Assembly (NCBI GenBank): GCA_030374765.1
Contig: JARGXX010000022.1
Coordinates: 1,488,001 to 1,552,000, forward strand
Length of the DNA stretch: 64,000 nucleotides
Direction: 5' to 3'
Source: Agarophyton chilense
Lineage: Eukaryota > Rhodophyta > Florideophyceae > Gracilariales > Gracilariaceae
This document shows, one piece after another, positions 51,693-62,148 of this stretch (positions are counted from its first letter, which is position 1; the number at the start of each line of letters is the position of its first letter). The notes beneath the pieces were generated by a model. It worked only from the letters and a program-made list of their open reading frames with translations. It was not told the origin of the DNA and made no database searches. Made by a program: the position numbers and the translations under genes.

Positions 51693-52610
51693 TGTGGAGC
51701 AAAACCCGGCGACGGGAAGTGCTCTCAAGGTGTTCGAAGCCTTGCTCCCTGGGAGAGGCAGACTCAGAGACAGAGCCCTCCGTTCCACACGTAGTGTGGG
51801 GTGTAACTCCCACGGGAAATTCCGGCAGTACCGACGGAGGTGGGGGGTAGAAACCGTGGATCGGGAATGGGTATGGGTATCCCAAAGAATGGGGGAAAAT
51901 CCGGCGAAGAGGAAAAACGGGGCGAGGGTCGGGCACTGACAGGCACCGGACCCGAGAACCAGAAAAGGGGCGAAACAACAAAAGAAACCCAATACAGGGG
52001 CGAAAACCTCTCCTCGAAAGGAAACACAAAAAGCACGCAACAAGTAAGCAGAACCCCCACGGGGTATCGTGCACGCAGGTCGTCTGAGCGGTCCCAAGGG
52101 GGTGGTTGCACGGAACCCAAACGTGGGCACTCTCCAAGTAGAGTCGTGTCCCTACGCAGGCGTTGCTAGCCAGAGCCCGTTCCGGGTTGTAAGGCCGAAA
52201 CGATGGCGACGAAGAACCTCTAAAGGTATCGAAGACCAACCTTGGTTCCCCTTTACTCTGAGCTTCGGACTGTCAGATCTCGTCTCCCTAAGTAGGGCCC
52301 ACTAAACTCTACTAATTACAGTAGTGCGCACCTGCTCAGGGCCATACACGTGGAGATCCCACTGTCAGGGCCCAAAAGTCCAACGTTCTAACAAATATCC
52401 GAAAATCGGTGCCGAAATTAAGCCACGTGTATCACGGGGCCAATCCAACCATGGGCCATCCGAATCTTCCCTTCATAGGCGAACTCTAACCAGAAAACCG
52501 TGCCACCTCAGTACACCTTAGAGGGGATCATAGTTATAACCCTCGGAGGGTTCAACCCTCATTCTATGAGTTGCATCTTCAAGTATCCCCTAACTGGGCG
52601 TTGCTCTACA
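51693..52610 (-). repeat. Family B LTR, right arm (inverted)
   Basis: The reverse complement runs TGTAGAGCAACGCCC ... TTTTGCTCCACA and matches the left arm almost base for base. Inward of it no primer binding site follows (AGTCGTAACAC instead), so it joins unrelated leader-like sequence. Confidence 0.85.
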
Positions 52611-53230
52611 ATCTCATCCGATGGACGACAGCAGCAGTTAATAAGTACACATTTGTGTCTCTTTGCCAAAACAAAGATGGCTTTGCACAGATAATTAGAT
52701 ACCTAGTGGCACCATCGCACATTTAACGAAGAAAAGATAAATTGATCTGGAAACATTGTCAGTGTTTGTATTTCATTTTGTGTCGTATGTGAAATTTTTC
52801 TACCCTAAGTATGCTTTGCTGCTTCTGTATAGACACATATTACAGATCGATTACCACTGGCTTGATGTTTGCAACGCTTTTCAATATTTAAGTCATACAG
52901 CTTCCTGCAAGTGCGGTCCATTTTCTGCATTCCTGCTACTTTTAGACCAATAGAAATGAGATGCAACCTTTGTGAAGGAGGTTTCATACGATTTTGGCAT
53001 TTTAACAGCCTACGCGTTGTTATGAGGTTTGCTTTTATTGAGGAGTATCATTGCCCGACGGACTGGTCGTGCATGCGGATTGGACACGTGTGCGCCCAGA
53101 ACTCCTGTTTAGTTTTATATGTTTTACTTGCGTTATTTTATTGTGGTAGGGAATTAACTATAGCATATTAAGCTATATAGTGCCTTGCCGATCTCTCCTT
53201 GACACTCAGAAAATCTTTTCCAAACCGGAC

Positions 53231-53752
53231 CTTGTGGCTCTAAATCTTTTCCGCTTTTGCGTGCTATCACTCTCTAGGGAAGTTGTGACGTTTTATCTAC
53301 GGTAGACTTACCCACCCCGGGGTTTAAAGAGAAAAACTACAGCTGTTGGTGTCTGTAATCTATTAGGTAACATATTTTGGCCACTGCAAAGGGTTGTAAT
53401 ATTTCTTTTTCTTTGGCTCGCGTGCTTTACGCCTTGTTTTCATCAATTGAGTGACATATTTATTCTTTTTTCGGACTCTCACGGCCGATTACTTTTTTCG
53501 CACCCTTACCATTAGACTTACTCTTTTCAATCCACTCTACCCTCTTGTCGTGGTGGTTGGATTCCCTCTTACACACCGATGAAGTCTAACTTGCGTAAAA
53601 GCTTCGTACGAGTTCTAGTGGCTCCATTTTATTCCGTTTGCGAGTGCTCCGACTCTCTTCAGAGGTTGTGCTGTTTGGTCCACGTTAGACCAACCCACCA
53701 CGCGTTTTCAAGAGAATTTCTACCTTCATTGACATCTGTTATCAATTACGTA
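53231..53752 (+). repeat. Two diverged direct repeat copies (about 140 bp, 384 bp apart)
   Basis: 53231-53371 and 53615-53752 align with shared blocks such as GTGGCTC, TTCCG(C)TTT(T)GCG, CTCTC, GTTGTG, and (C/A)G(G/T)TAGAC(T/C)(T/A)ACCCACC. A weaker third match begins near 54680. The family is unknown. Confidence 0.5.
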
Positions 53753-54807
53753 GAAGAATGTCTCACCTGTGAAGAATTGTTCTATGTAGCATTTAAAATT
53801 CATATTGATTCGAATGATCTAAAGTCACCGAAATTGAATAACGGCATTAGTAAGCTATTCTTCGTATTGTGCTCGATAACTACATGTTATGAGAAGAATA
53901 CTTCGGGGAAAAACTGAGAATTAGAATTACTTTAATAGCACTATACTACTGCACGGCTGAACGGTATGGCCACTAAATAATTACTTTCTTTCTTTGAGAA
54001 TAATAACTATGTGGCACACCAGAATGTAGACATTACAGTGCAGTATCTCGTTTGTCTCCTTGCACAATAAAAAGCGCTTGGATCCAGGTGAGGAAGGCAA
54101 AACCAAGCCAACAACCATCTTACCACAACCTTGGTAATCGCTAAGAATCTAAGGTGGGTTTCAAAAAAAGAGCGCCTATAGCATCAGTGCTAAACGCATT
54201 TGGGTTATAGTTCTTGTTTCCAGTATCTCTTTCATCATTGGATTGTTTCCGTCCTGTTCATCACTGTGTCTTGTTTGTTTATTTGTTTGTTATGGTGTTA
54301 TTATTTTATGTTTTGCACAGCGATGTCGAGCTGATTTCATGTTTCATACTTACTTTTGTATTTGGAACATCTACTGGTTTCTACACGTATTCTTTCTTTC
54401 AGCAGAATTTCTGGTCGTTTACCCTCACACACTTGTTCGTCTCATAATTCGTACAGTGTTCCAGCATTGCTGGAAAACACGTTTATAGAGTGCCAGCAGG
54501 ATCCTCACTCTGTATTTCACCGCTGGCGTCGAAAGCCATAATGGCGAATCAGGAAGAATAATATAGTTGTTATAATTTTGTTGGTAAGTGTGCTGCTTTA
54601 AACTCTTCCAGCAGCGATAACAGTAAACTAGAAGCACATATTAGTAACTATCAGGTATTAATGTGTTTCAGCTCCGGTTTGGTGGTTCTAGATCTTTTTA
54701 AAAATACTTTGATGTCTCCAAGTTCTCTCTCGGAAGACTTCAATCAGGACTCGACCCCCTAAAACATTTTTTCTTTTGGCTTCGAGCCCTTCAACTTTAT
54801 CAAAAGA

Positions 54808-54930
54808 TGAGGCGCTTATCGCCTGGGATCTAGTGAGGCGACTGCCGCTGGAATAGCAACCCCATAAATTATAAAAAACTTGAGGCTTTTGCCGCAGTAC
54901 AGGGATCCATTGAGGCGTTAGCCGCTGGAC
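54808..54930 (+). repeat. Four irregular copies of a 20-bp GAGGCG-N3-GCCGCTG motif
   Basis: Starts at 54808, 54833, 54881 and 54911, all variants of TGAGGCGTTAGCCGCTGGA. GGC...GCC allows a small hairpin in each. Spacing is irregular (25, 48, 30 bp). Confidence 0.5.
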
Positions 54931-56759
54931 GGAGCACCCCCTGTCAGCTCACTGCACCGGTTGAAGCGCCCTCGGCGTGGGAGAGAGACGGTTTGTATAT
55001 GCCAACGGTACTAGATCTGTCTAAAAAGCCCTGACAGTGTGAAAGCCTGTGACGGTCGTAAAGACTTTGTGGAAATCTTTGATCTAATACTGAACGGAAA
55101 GCTGCTGCAAATGGTTCCGAGTAACCTTTCCCGCAAAAGCCCAGCTTCTGGTTTACAGTGAAAACATATCCTTTTTTATGAACTCTTCTCAGGAAGCCTT
55201 GTAAAGATTTTACACGCCTTTTTCTGGTTAATTCAAACGTGGGAAGGATGACAAAATCGTTACACATCCGGAATGTCTGACCGGAAGCCAGGGTGTATGA
55301 CCCCTAGTGACTATCGACAGAAGTCAATGGTTGCGTTGGTTTAAGAAGTTTAAGAAGTGTAAGAAGATTAAGAATACTTAGAATATTTAGAAGAAGTTCA
55401 GCCGCGTATTATGCTTTCTCATGGAGAGCGGTATGGCATTGGAGGAAGGTGGGGCTTTGGTTGAGAGAGTTTTTTTGCAGAGTGGCTGGAGGGAGGGGAG
55501 ATTATTATCGAGACACAGAATCTTGCACACCGACCGTTTATCGGTTGGCGGGTGGATCGTTTCCAATCATGCCGGTTCCTAAGTAAAAACAGTCTGATTG
55601 CCAACATTTTGTATAAAACTTTTGAATCCACGGACTGGTTCAGTAGAACGCAGATAACCAGCGGAGATCTGAGAACGCTCCAACAACCCTTTCCACCTAC
55701 CGCCGCGCGCACACACACAACTATATATTCAGGCGTTAATCTGATATGGTGATTCTATGTACATGTTTTCTGGTCTCCTTAGTCCCGACGGCGGACTCAT
55801 TTTGCTCCGTCCGTCACATGTTGGATCTAACGGGAGCACCACGTGGAAGCGAATGGCATGGATTTCTGCGACTTTGCATTAGCACTGACTATGCTTGGAA
55901 GCGATTGATTCTCTGTAGCCCAGCAGTATATATAGTTTGACATTCCTACTCTGAGAAAATGAAGGTGTCCACCAGAACCAAGTGTGGTACTAAAACGGCC
56001 GGGGTAGTTGCTGCCCTTTGTAGTGGAAGGTTTCCTTCGAAGGGACCCATTCTTCGACCTTTGAATGAAGGGGTCTGTGCGTGCGAGCTCAGCATCAAGC
56101 CGTTTTACCGATGTACGCGATATGCTTTGTAACGTCCATTCTGTAGGGGCGGTTGCTCTATAAATAATTCGCCTTGGAAGGAAGGCCCACAGTATTTCTA
56201 ATAGCTGAGAGTTTTGCGTTTGTGTTGCATTCGGCCAACACTTGCGATATGGACCCCACTCAACTGCCACGAAAGACCCCGCATTTGTTTCCTTCCTTCC
56301 TTCTGTCCCATTCGTAGCATTTTTGAACAGGGCTCTGGGCTTCTTGGTTTGATTTTCTCCTATTTCAACCAAAAAGGTAGGCGAGCAAAAACAAACCTCA
56401 AATTTTCAATTTGCCATCCCGTTTAAAGATTGTTTCCAAGCCCTTCCTCGAAGTCATGATTCAAGCATTTCCGATTGGCTCAAGCAACATCTTGCCGGGC
56501 CACATTCCTCGTAGCCACGCTCAATTTGAAGCTAGCTGGGCTAGCAATTGTGCTTTTATGCCTGTAGCACGATTAGTTCGGGCCATCGGCCAAAATTAGA
56601 ATGATGAAAAAAGGTCGCAACGGTTTTCGTATGAAAAAAATATCAGGCAAATCTACTCATATTTTACCCAAGCTTTGTCACCACTGAAATTGGATGACAT
56701 CTTCAACCGAAGCTACACGCTCAGTATTCAGAAAATGCAGTAGTGGTTAGTCTTTCCAT

Positions 56760-57743
56760 CAAGCCGTCAATAAATTTAGGGTGGTTTCTTGTAATTCTGC
56801 TTCCCATGCACTCTCCACCATGTCTTCTAGGACTATGGGTTTACGGGCACTTGGCGAAGAACACAAATCAGGAGCCTTCTCTTCCAATATATATCCGACC
56901 TGGGAGTCGGCCTCGGAGTGTCCAGTGATGCGAATACCGAATTGCGGTTTAAACAAAGTTTTCAAATGCGGTCGCAAATTCAGCATTTACCCCGACTGCT
57001 ATTGTTTCGTGTATGAAAGGTAAAATGGAATCTCTACGGGATCTCTAGCACGTACCCTTCGTAACCTAATGATGTAATTCGCTGGCGCGTATGTAACATG
57101 AACAGTGAGTCCACGCAGAGCACCGCTGTATGAACGTCCTTTTATCACCCAGAATTCCAGTGATTTGGATGCATACCTCACTACCGTATCCTACCAGGTG
57201 GGGTCCATGATAAGAAGTACCAAGCACAACGAGAATTGCTGGGACTCAGAAGTAACCCAAAAATAGCGCTCAAACGTTGTTTTACCAGAGCTCTGAGCTT
57301 CAGGATAGCGCATCTTTAATACGATTTATACACGTAGTGGGAACAACTGAAATCCATACGGTTTCTTTATGAACTCCTCTGCGATTTGATACATACCCAG
57401 AACAATGCACCTCTCATAAATATCAAGGTTGGTCAGAATGACTGTGCTCCCGGCACGGCACCAGCCATACCCATCTATTCTTTTCAAGAATGAGCCCCAA
57501 TTGGCCCTATCGCTTGCTGACTAATCAAGGATCATGACTTTTAGAGTCAACTGGATTCAAAGAAGGAACATACGTGGATGTCTTCTGATCCGCACCGATG
57601 CTAAAAGCGCGCTCATTGGTGCTTCTCCAAACTATATTGATCTCGGTGAGTCCCGTTGAAGCAGGATTGTAGAGACGAGCTTTATCCCCGTAGGATTGTT
57701 GAAAAACGACTGGAGCTGAAGAGTACTTAACTAGAACATACAT
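56760..57743 (-). pseudogene. Decayed or unspliced coding region, unknown family
   Basis: Three consecutive minus-strand stretches read like protein but are broken by stops and frame changes: 57743-57525 starting MYVLVKYSSAPVVFQQSYGD; about 57500-57320 containing GYGWCRAGSTVILTNLDIYE; and 57181-56999 containing GLTVHVTYAPANYIIRLRR. A further piece (56986-56760) continues in the same frame as the third after two stops. I see no good GT-AG introns to join them, so a pseudogene is likelier than a spliced gene. Divergent from the CAP gene. Confidence 0.35.
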
Positions 57744-57861
57744 CCATCGAGCGCCGGGTGAAGGCAGAGAAACTCATTCCATACATCAAAAGACCTTCCC
57801 AACCTCCCAAACGACTTACCTTATTCTACCCCACTCTTTCACGGTTGTTCAAAACTCGAAA
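57744..57861 (+). promoter_or_regulatory. Upstream region of the CAP gene
   Basis: The last 60 bases before the ATG are pyrimidine-rich (CTTCCCAACCTCCC-type), like the sequence ahead of the orphan gene at 9017. No clear TATA box. Confidence 0.3.
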
Positions 57862-58755
57862 ATGAACCCCCTTTTGTTAATCTCTATAGCTCTATCGGTC
57901 GCCTTTACCACTGCCGCAAATGTACCTCGTCAGAAATGTGTCACTGGAGCTGACGGAAATAAAAACTGTGTGGTTTTGTCCTCTATTTCCCCAACACTTC
58001 GAACCAGTTCATGCAGTCAATCGGATATTCTGTGCTGGAACGAGGAGGCTTTAAAGCTTGTGAACGATGTTCGTCGCAAGAAGGGCCGAACGGCACTCGT
58101 ATTGGGACCGCAATCACAATTGGACAATGCTATGAACTACGCTTCTGAGCTGGCGGCCAAACACGATCTTTATCATCAGAACTTAAAGTCTGTCACTCAA
58201 GAAGTTAAATGTCTGCGCTGGATTGGAGGAGAGAATCTGGCCTACAATTATGACCAAAACAACGCTGCCGCCGCCTGTGTCGACCAGTGGATCAACTCCA
58301 AAGGGCACTATGAGAACTTGGTGAGAGATAGTTTTGAACAAGTTGTTCTTGGACTTAATTTCAAGAACGACGGAAGCGTGTTCTGCGTGCAGACTTTCTC
58401 TTCTATCTCGAATGCTGCACCTGGTAGCCTGAATGACAGTGGATGCGGACCAATTTCTGGATCTGATTCTACCGAACCGACGTCCTCTTCGACGCCGCTG
58501 AAAGCCCCCAGCGCCCCAGAAACGTCTGGCACCTTGACTAGTGGTACAACTACTGAGGGCAGAAATTCGTGTTTATGTTTGTACTACTCTTGGAGCTGTC
58601 CGAGCTCGATGGCTACCTCCAGTGGAGGAGTCTGCAAAATGTATACCAGCTACAGGAGTCAGGAAAGCCAGTGTGTCTCGACTTGCTGCGAATACTGCTC
58701 GGCAAACTCGAGTGATCCTGTTTGTCAAAGCTCCAGAATTCGCAAGGTCTGTTAA
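57862..58755 (+). CDS. Secreted CAP/SCP-domain protein with Cys-rich C terminus
   Basis: A single exon of 297 aa from ATG 57862. A signal peptide is clear (residues 1-19, LLLISIALSVAF). The CAP domain spans about 60-185: helix with VNDVRRKKG (67-75), the histidine and glutamate pocket (H105, GGEN at 122-125), the CAP1 motif GHYENLV (148-154) and VFCVQTFS (173-180). CAP proteins are extracellular and, where studied, bind sterols or fatty acids or act in defence. The domain is followed by a Ser/Thr/Pro-rich linker (about 195-230), probably O-glycosylated. The last 60 residues contain about a dozen Cys, including CC and C-x2-C pairs, a compact disulphide module that I cannot name. No membrane anchor. 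The role is unknown; plant PR-1 and animal SCP proteins share the domain. Confidence 0.9.
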   Translation: MNPLLLISIALSVAFTTAANVPRQKCVTGADGNKNCVVLSSISPTLRTSSCSQSDILCWNEEALKLVNDVRRKKGRTALVLGPQSQLDNAMNYASELAAKHDLYHQNLKSVTQEVKCLRWIGGENLAYNYDQNNAAAACVDQWINSKGHYENLVRDSFEQVVLGLNFKNDGSVFCVQTFSSISNAAPGSLNDSGCGPISGSDSTEPTSSSTPLKAPSAPETSGTLTSGTTTEGRNSCLCLYYSWSCPSSMATSSGGVCKMYTSYRSQESQCVSTCCEYCSANSSDPVCQSSRIRKVC

Positions 58756-59178
58756 TGCGTTTCGTCAACTCGGAGAAAAACTAATTACTTCTTTAACAGG
58801 TGAATAGAGAGCTTCCATGGATTTGTACACAAAGAACGACATCACATTTGGACAGCTTTGTAGACAAATTATACTTTGCACTTAACTGGTAGTTGATGAT
58901 AGATGTTGTAAATACATGCTTACGAATTTAATGTGTCAGTGACTACATGATTAGCTACAGAATACCAATTGGCAGCTATGAAACTTATGGTTTCGTGGCA
59001 GGTGCACGATGCCATTGGCCACTGATAAGAGAAATGTGTATGCAGATCGTACAATTCTTACGCCGTTTTAATGCTAAGAAGGCATTAGAATTACTACTGG
59101 AATATCAATTGACTGTTTCAGTTGATTATGCAGATGTGAAAAGAAGGTTGTCAACGACAAACTCGTTGTCTACCCTCA
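58756..59178. other. 3' region of CAP gene; possible start of retrotransposon relic
   Basis: A non-ATG frame at 58947-59195 runs into the retrotransposon tail. It may be its frame-shifted upstream part, but no motif is visible. Confidence 0.3.
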
Positions 59179-59628
59179 TTGGAATCAATTCCTGAAGGAA
59201 TGGAAAAGAGTTCCAAGCGAGAAGCAGAATTAGCTCTTTCGCAACTTGCTGTAGGTCATACACCTTGTTTGCACCCACTCGGATCGTATTTGACTAACAA
59301 ACGACTGGTTTGTAAGTGTAGGCCTGGGGTGTTGAATGATGTAGATCATTATGTCCTAAGATGTCTATTGAGAACAATGTCGAGAAGAATATGTCTACCA
59401 CCGGCACAAGAGCGTAAGGGATTGACGGTTACAGATATCATCAAGAAGTGGCCTGAAAGAATGCTGGTTTTCCTCGTGAGAGAGCGTTACTTTGAACAGA
59501 AACGCTCTGCTGTACGTAATAATAGAACTAGTGTACCTATAAAGAGAGCGAGAGAGAGGATAGGCTATGTCATGCTAACCCTCAAGCCCTTACCTCTTGA
59601 CCACTATTCCTTGTTTCTTATTCCCTGA
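59179..59628 (+). pseudogene. C-terminal tail of a non-LTR retrotransposon ORF (copy 2)
   Basis: About 149 codons with no ATG start. The segment EAELALSQLAVGHTP followed by L-x4-L-V-C-K-C, then DHYVLRC, has the layout of the region after reverse transcriptase in LINE ORFs (L-x-x-G-H-T-x and a C-x-C-x8-H-x4-C knuckle). It is clearly related to the shorter copy at 2715. The RT domain itself is absent, so this is a truncated insertion. The family assignment is inference. Confidence 0.5.
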
Positions 59629-60042
59629 ATCCTGACCGTTGTGAACCTGACCCCAATGTTTCTGACTCGATCTTGGGCCAGACCGAAATTCTAGTGTAGC
59701 TAGACATGCATGTTAACGGGATACGTCGGGTATTATATCCCTTTCACCTATCCCTCTGAGAAGATGCACACAGCTGTCTCCGTATTGTGAAAGCTGACAA
59801 GAGATGGGGCATGTGGCTCTCATCTGAATCGAAAGAATTTGCAATTGCAGGCCCGATCATCTCATGAGTGACACATAAACACCCACACGGTTAACGGGCC
59901 TGCTTCATGTTCGACGATTCTCTGCGGCTGAAGACGGAAGAGCTCTTGTTCACGTTTACAACAGAAAGACAAGCAAGAGCCCACAACATTCGTTCCAGCA
60001 TATTCGTGGGTGAAGAACCGTGCCAATACTTGAGACCATACG
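59629..60042. other. Intergenic, nothing recognised
   Basis: 414 bp without a credible frame or RNA motif. Confidence 0.4.
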
Positions 60043-62148
60043 CTACAGGACCTGAGCTACCTTAAGCGCAGAATTCAATTCCACGTTTTGTCTCTCCATC
60101 ATATCATTGAGTTGGTGCCTCCAATTGTCCAGGGTATCATCCAAGCACTTTGAACAGCCCACAGCTGGAACAGAGATCCGGGCTCTTCTCCCCTGTTTTC
60201 CATAAGGTCCAAGAAGTCGAGCGGCTTGAAACAGCGGACGGTTTCTATGCCCTGAGCGAACTTCAGCAGCATGCTCGTTGAACCTACGTAGCAATCTGCA
60301 TCGCTCAATCTCATGACCAAGAGCTTTCCCGCTTTCGTCTACAGTTTCAACAAAAAGTCGGATGAGAAGACCCACTTCCTCTAATTTGTCTATGTGCGAA
60401 TGATGACCTTGATACTCTGGTGCGCCTAACGCTTTCTCCAATACTCGAGGTTGTTTCTTTTGTGGCTCCTCGTCATCTCTATTGAGGAGATAAGATATTG
60501 TGCTCCTCTCTGCACGACTGAGGGCTAGAACACGTTTCTTATTGCGTGGAACCAAATTTGCTGGTGCTTGCGTCTCGTCGCCCGTCATTTCTACTTCCTT
60601 TTGCAGCGATGAGCATTCTGAATCGTCACCCATTTCCATGTCCATGACCTCATCACCGTTCTCAAAATCGCCCACGCACGTGCGTAGAGCTGAGCTACTC
60701 TGGGCTACGCCTCCAGGGCATTCGAAATAACCTTCGGTGTGCGAATATGGAATGTTCTTTGACCCGTTTGATGTGTCCGCAGCATCCCGGATGTATGTAG
60801 TTGTTTCTACATTATGGCTGTTCATGTCGTCACCTTTTCGTGGGCCCTGAACACTGGTGTCTGTGGCTTCAGACCTGACGGACGCGACCCGCTTCTCCTT
60901 GGTAGTGGGTTTGTCCGTCACAATTTGAACTACCAATGACATGTTTTGGCCTGAGGTATTCTGTACACTCGCTGTACCATCATCAATAATGGTGCCCTCC
61001 TTTCGAGATGTAGACCTATGTCGCTTGACCACGCGTGGTGTATATTTCACAATCTCGGGCAATAGGGAGTTCAAACCTAAGTCAGCTGAAACGTTCGCAT
61101 TCTCACCTGTCAGTGGAAGACCTCGCGGGTTAGACTTTTCAGCTGGTGTTTGTGTGTTGGGATTGATAGGATTTGCGGCTCCTCTGTTAAACGTGTCATT
61201 TGGGCAGGATTCTAGTTCCCACCAGGTGTTTCCGCCATCCTTTTCTGGGAACCGTTCAGCATCCCTAGCAGGCTCCAGTCCGGAGCGAAGCCGAATACGA
61301 CATGGAACGGACATGTTTCTTTTCTGTGATCCAGGCTTTTTCTTTGAACGAACGTGCGAGAGCTTGTTGACTACTCTCTTCCGGTCGTAGTCTTCATAAA
61401 GCTCAGGAATATGTGTGAGCGCATCAAGCTGTTCTTTTGAAAGATGAGTCGGCTGCGTTTTTAAAGGTTTTAACAATGAGTCATCAGGAGAAGGCAATTC
61501 AGAAGGAGAAAATCGCCGCAGTGCACTTCTACGAAAGAGTGGATTGGAACTGAACAAGCGACCGTTCCTCTTTCCATCATCATCAAACGTACTAATAGAA
61601 GCGCGACACGAGAGACGTTTTCGAAGAGTGCCCTTAACAGTGATGAGCCCAGCCCGACCAATTCGATGATAATAGCGTCTGCATTCAGATCCTGTTCTGC
61701 CTGGAACAAGAAGGCTGACCACCGACCAGTTCTTCTCAGTTGGCGGGATTCGAGAAATGGCCGCCAAGAACAAGCAATGTTCTTGAATACTCCATCGCCC
61801 GACTTTGGCATCGAAAATGGGATGACAATAATGATAGAAGTAGGAGGAAGGATCTGTAAAACGTCGACTCCAAGCTCGACGGCGAGCCAGGGTCCAGTTG
61901 GCGAATTGAGAGGATTGAATTTCATAATGCAATGCAACCGTGCCTTGTACAAGGTTTGCGAGCGTAGGCTGCCGTCTTTCTGATCTTTCTGTGATTAAGC
62001 TTTTCGCGGAGCCGGTCACAGAGGCCTTTGGCCGAGACCTTGCGGTGGATTGCCTGGCATTGCGGCGAGTCACAGAATGTGCCTGCTTCGCGACCCGAAC
62101 TGGAGCCATGGATAGCGGTGTATTGGGACGGAAAGAGTTTTTGACCAT
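60043..62148 (-). CDS. SANT/Myb-like domain protein
   Basis: A single exon of 701 aa from ATG 62148. A SANT/Myb repeat lies at about 117-163 (GRWSIQEHCLFLAAI, NWSVVSLLVPGRTGSECRRYYHRI) with the spaced aromatic residues and the R-T-x-x-x-C-R-x-x-Y-x-R third helix expected for DNA or histone-tail binding. The N terminus is strongly basic. The middle (about 200-520) is disordered, with basic clusters (RSKKKPGSQKR) and an acidic patch (DEVMDMEMGDDSE, about 490). The last 120 residues look helical and may mediate dimerisation. It is probably a nuclear chromatin or transcription factor. Single-repeat proteins of this kind include TFIIIB B''-type and telomere-binding factors, but I see nothing that selects one. 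Confidence 0.7.
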   Translation of the reverse strand: MVKNSFRPNTPLSMAPVRVAKQAHSVTRRNARQSTARSRPKASVTGSAKSLITERSERRQPTLANLVQGTVALHYEIQSSQFANWTLARRRAWSRRFTDPSSYFYHYCHPIFDAKVGRWSIQEHCLFLAAISRIPPTEKNWSVVSLLVPGRTGSECRRYYHRIGRAGLITVKGTLRKRLSCRASISTFDDDGKRNGRLFSSNPLFRRSALRRFSPSELPSPDDSLLKPLKTQPTHLSKEQLDALTHIPELYEDYDRKRVVNKLSHVRSKKKPGSQKRNMSVPCRIRLRSGLEPARDAERFPEKDGGNTWWELESCPNDTFNRGAANPINPNTQTPAEKSNPRGLPLTGENANVSADLGLNSLLPEIVKYTPRVVKRHRSTSRKEGTIIDDGTASVQNTSGQNMSLVVQIVTDKPTTKEKRVASVRSEATDTSVQGPRKGDDMNSHNVETTTYIRDAADTSNGSKNIPYSHTEGYFECPGGVAQSSSALRTCVGDFENGDEVMDMEMGDDSECSSLQKEVEMTGDETQAPANLVPRNKKRVLALSRAERSTISYLLNRDDEEPQKKQPRVLEKALGAPEYQGHHSHIDKLEEVGLLIRLFVETVDESGKALGHEIERCRLLRRFNEHAAEVRSGHRNRPLFQAARLLGPYGKQGRRARISVPAVGCSKCLDDTLDNWRHQLNDMMERQNVELNSALKVAQVL

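Larger units (their letters stand above)
50616..52610. mobile_element. Family B: two inverted LTRs forming a 2-kb palindrome
   Basis: Two 918-bp arms in opposite orientation flank a 159-bp spacer. The left arm followed by CA-AG-TGG and an 18-nt primer binding site identifies the arms as LTRs. The arms differ at only a few sites. No gag or pol is left and no target duplication is seen (left flank CTCTA, right flank ATCTC). The open frames across the arms mirror each other and are not considered genes. The arrangement differs from a normal LTR element, whose LTRs are direct repeats. Confidence 0.8.
52611..56759. other. Gene-poor region with diverged repeats
   Basis: AT-rich in its left half. 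No frame shows a domain. A minus-strand ATG frame of 107 codons (54944-55267) and a non-ATG frame of 181 codons (55827-56372) have no recognisable features. The repeats at 53.2-53.8 and 54.8 kb are listed separately. Confidence 0.35.

Noticed and set aside
50987..52239. Frames of 118-287 codons within the palindrome
   Set aside because: They appear mirror-fashion in both LTR arms and have no domain. LTR sequence is not expected to code.
55335..55400. TTAAGAAG-type short repeats
   Set aside because: A low-complexity AT/purine run without regular period.
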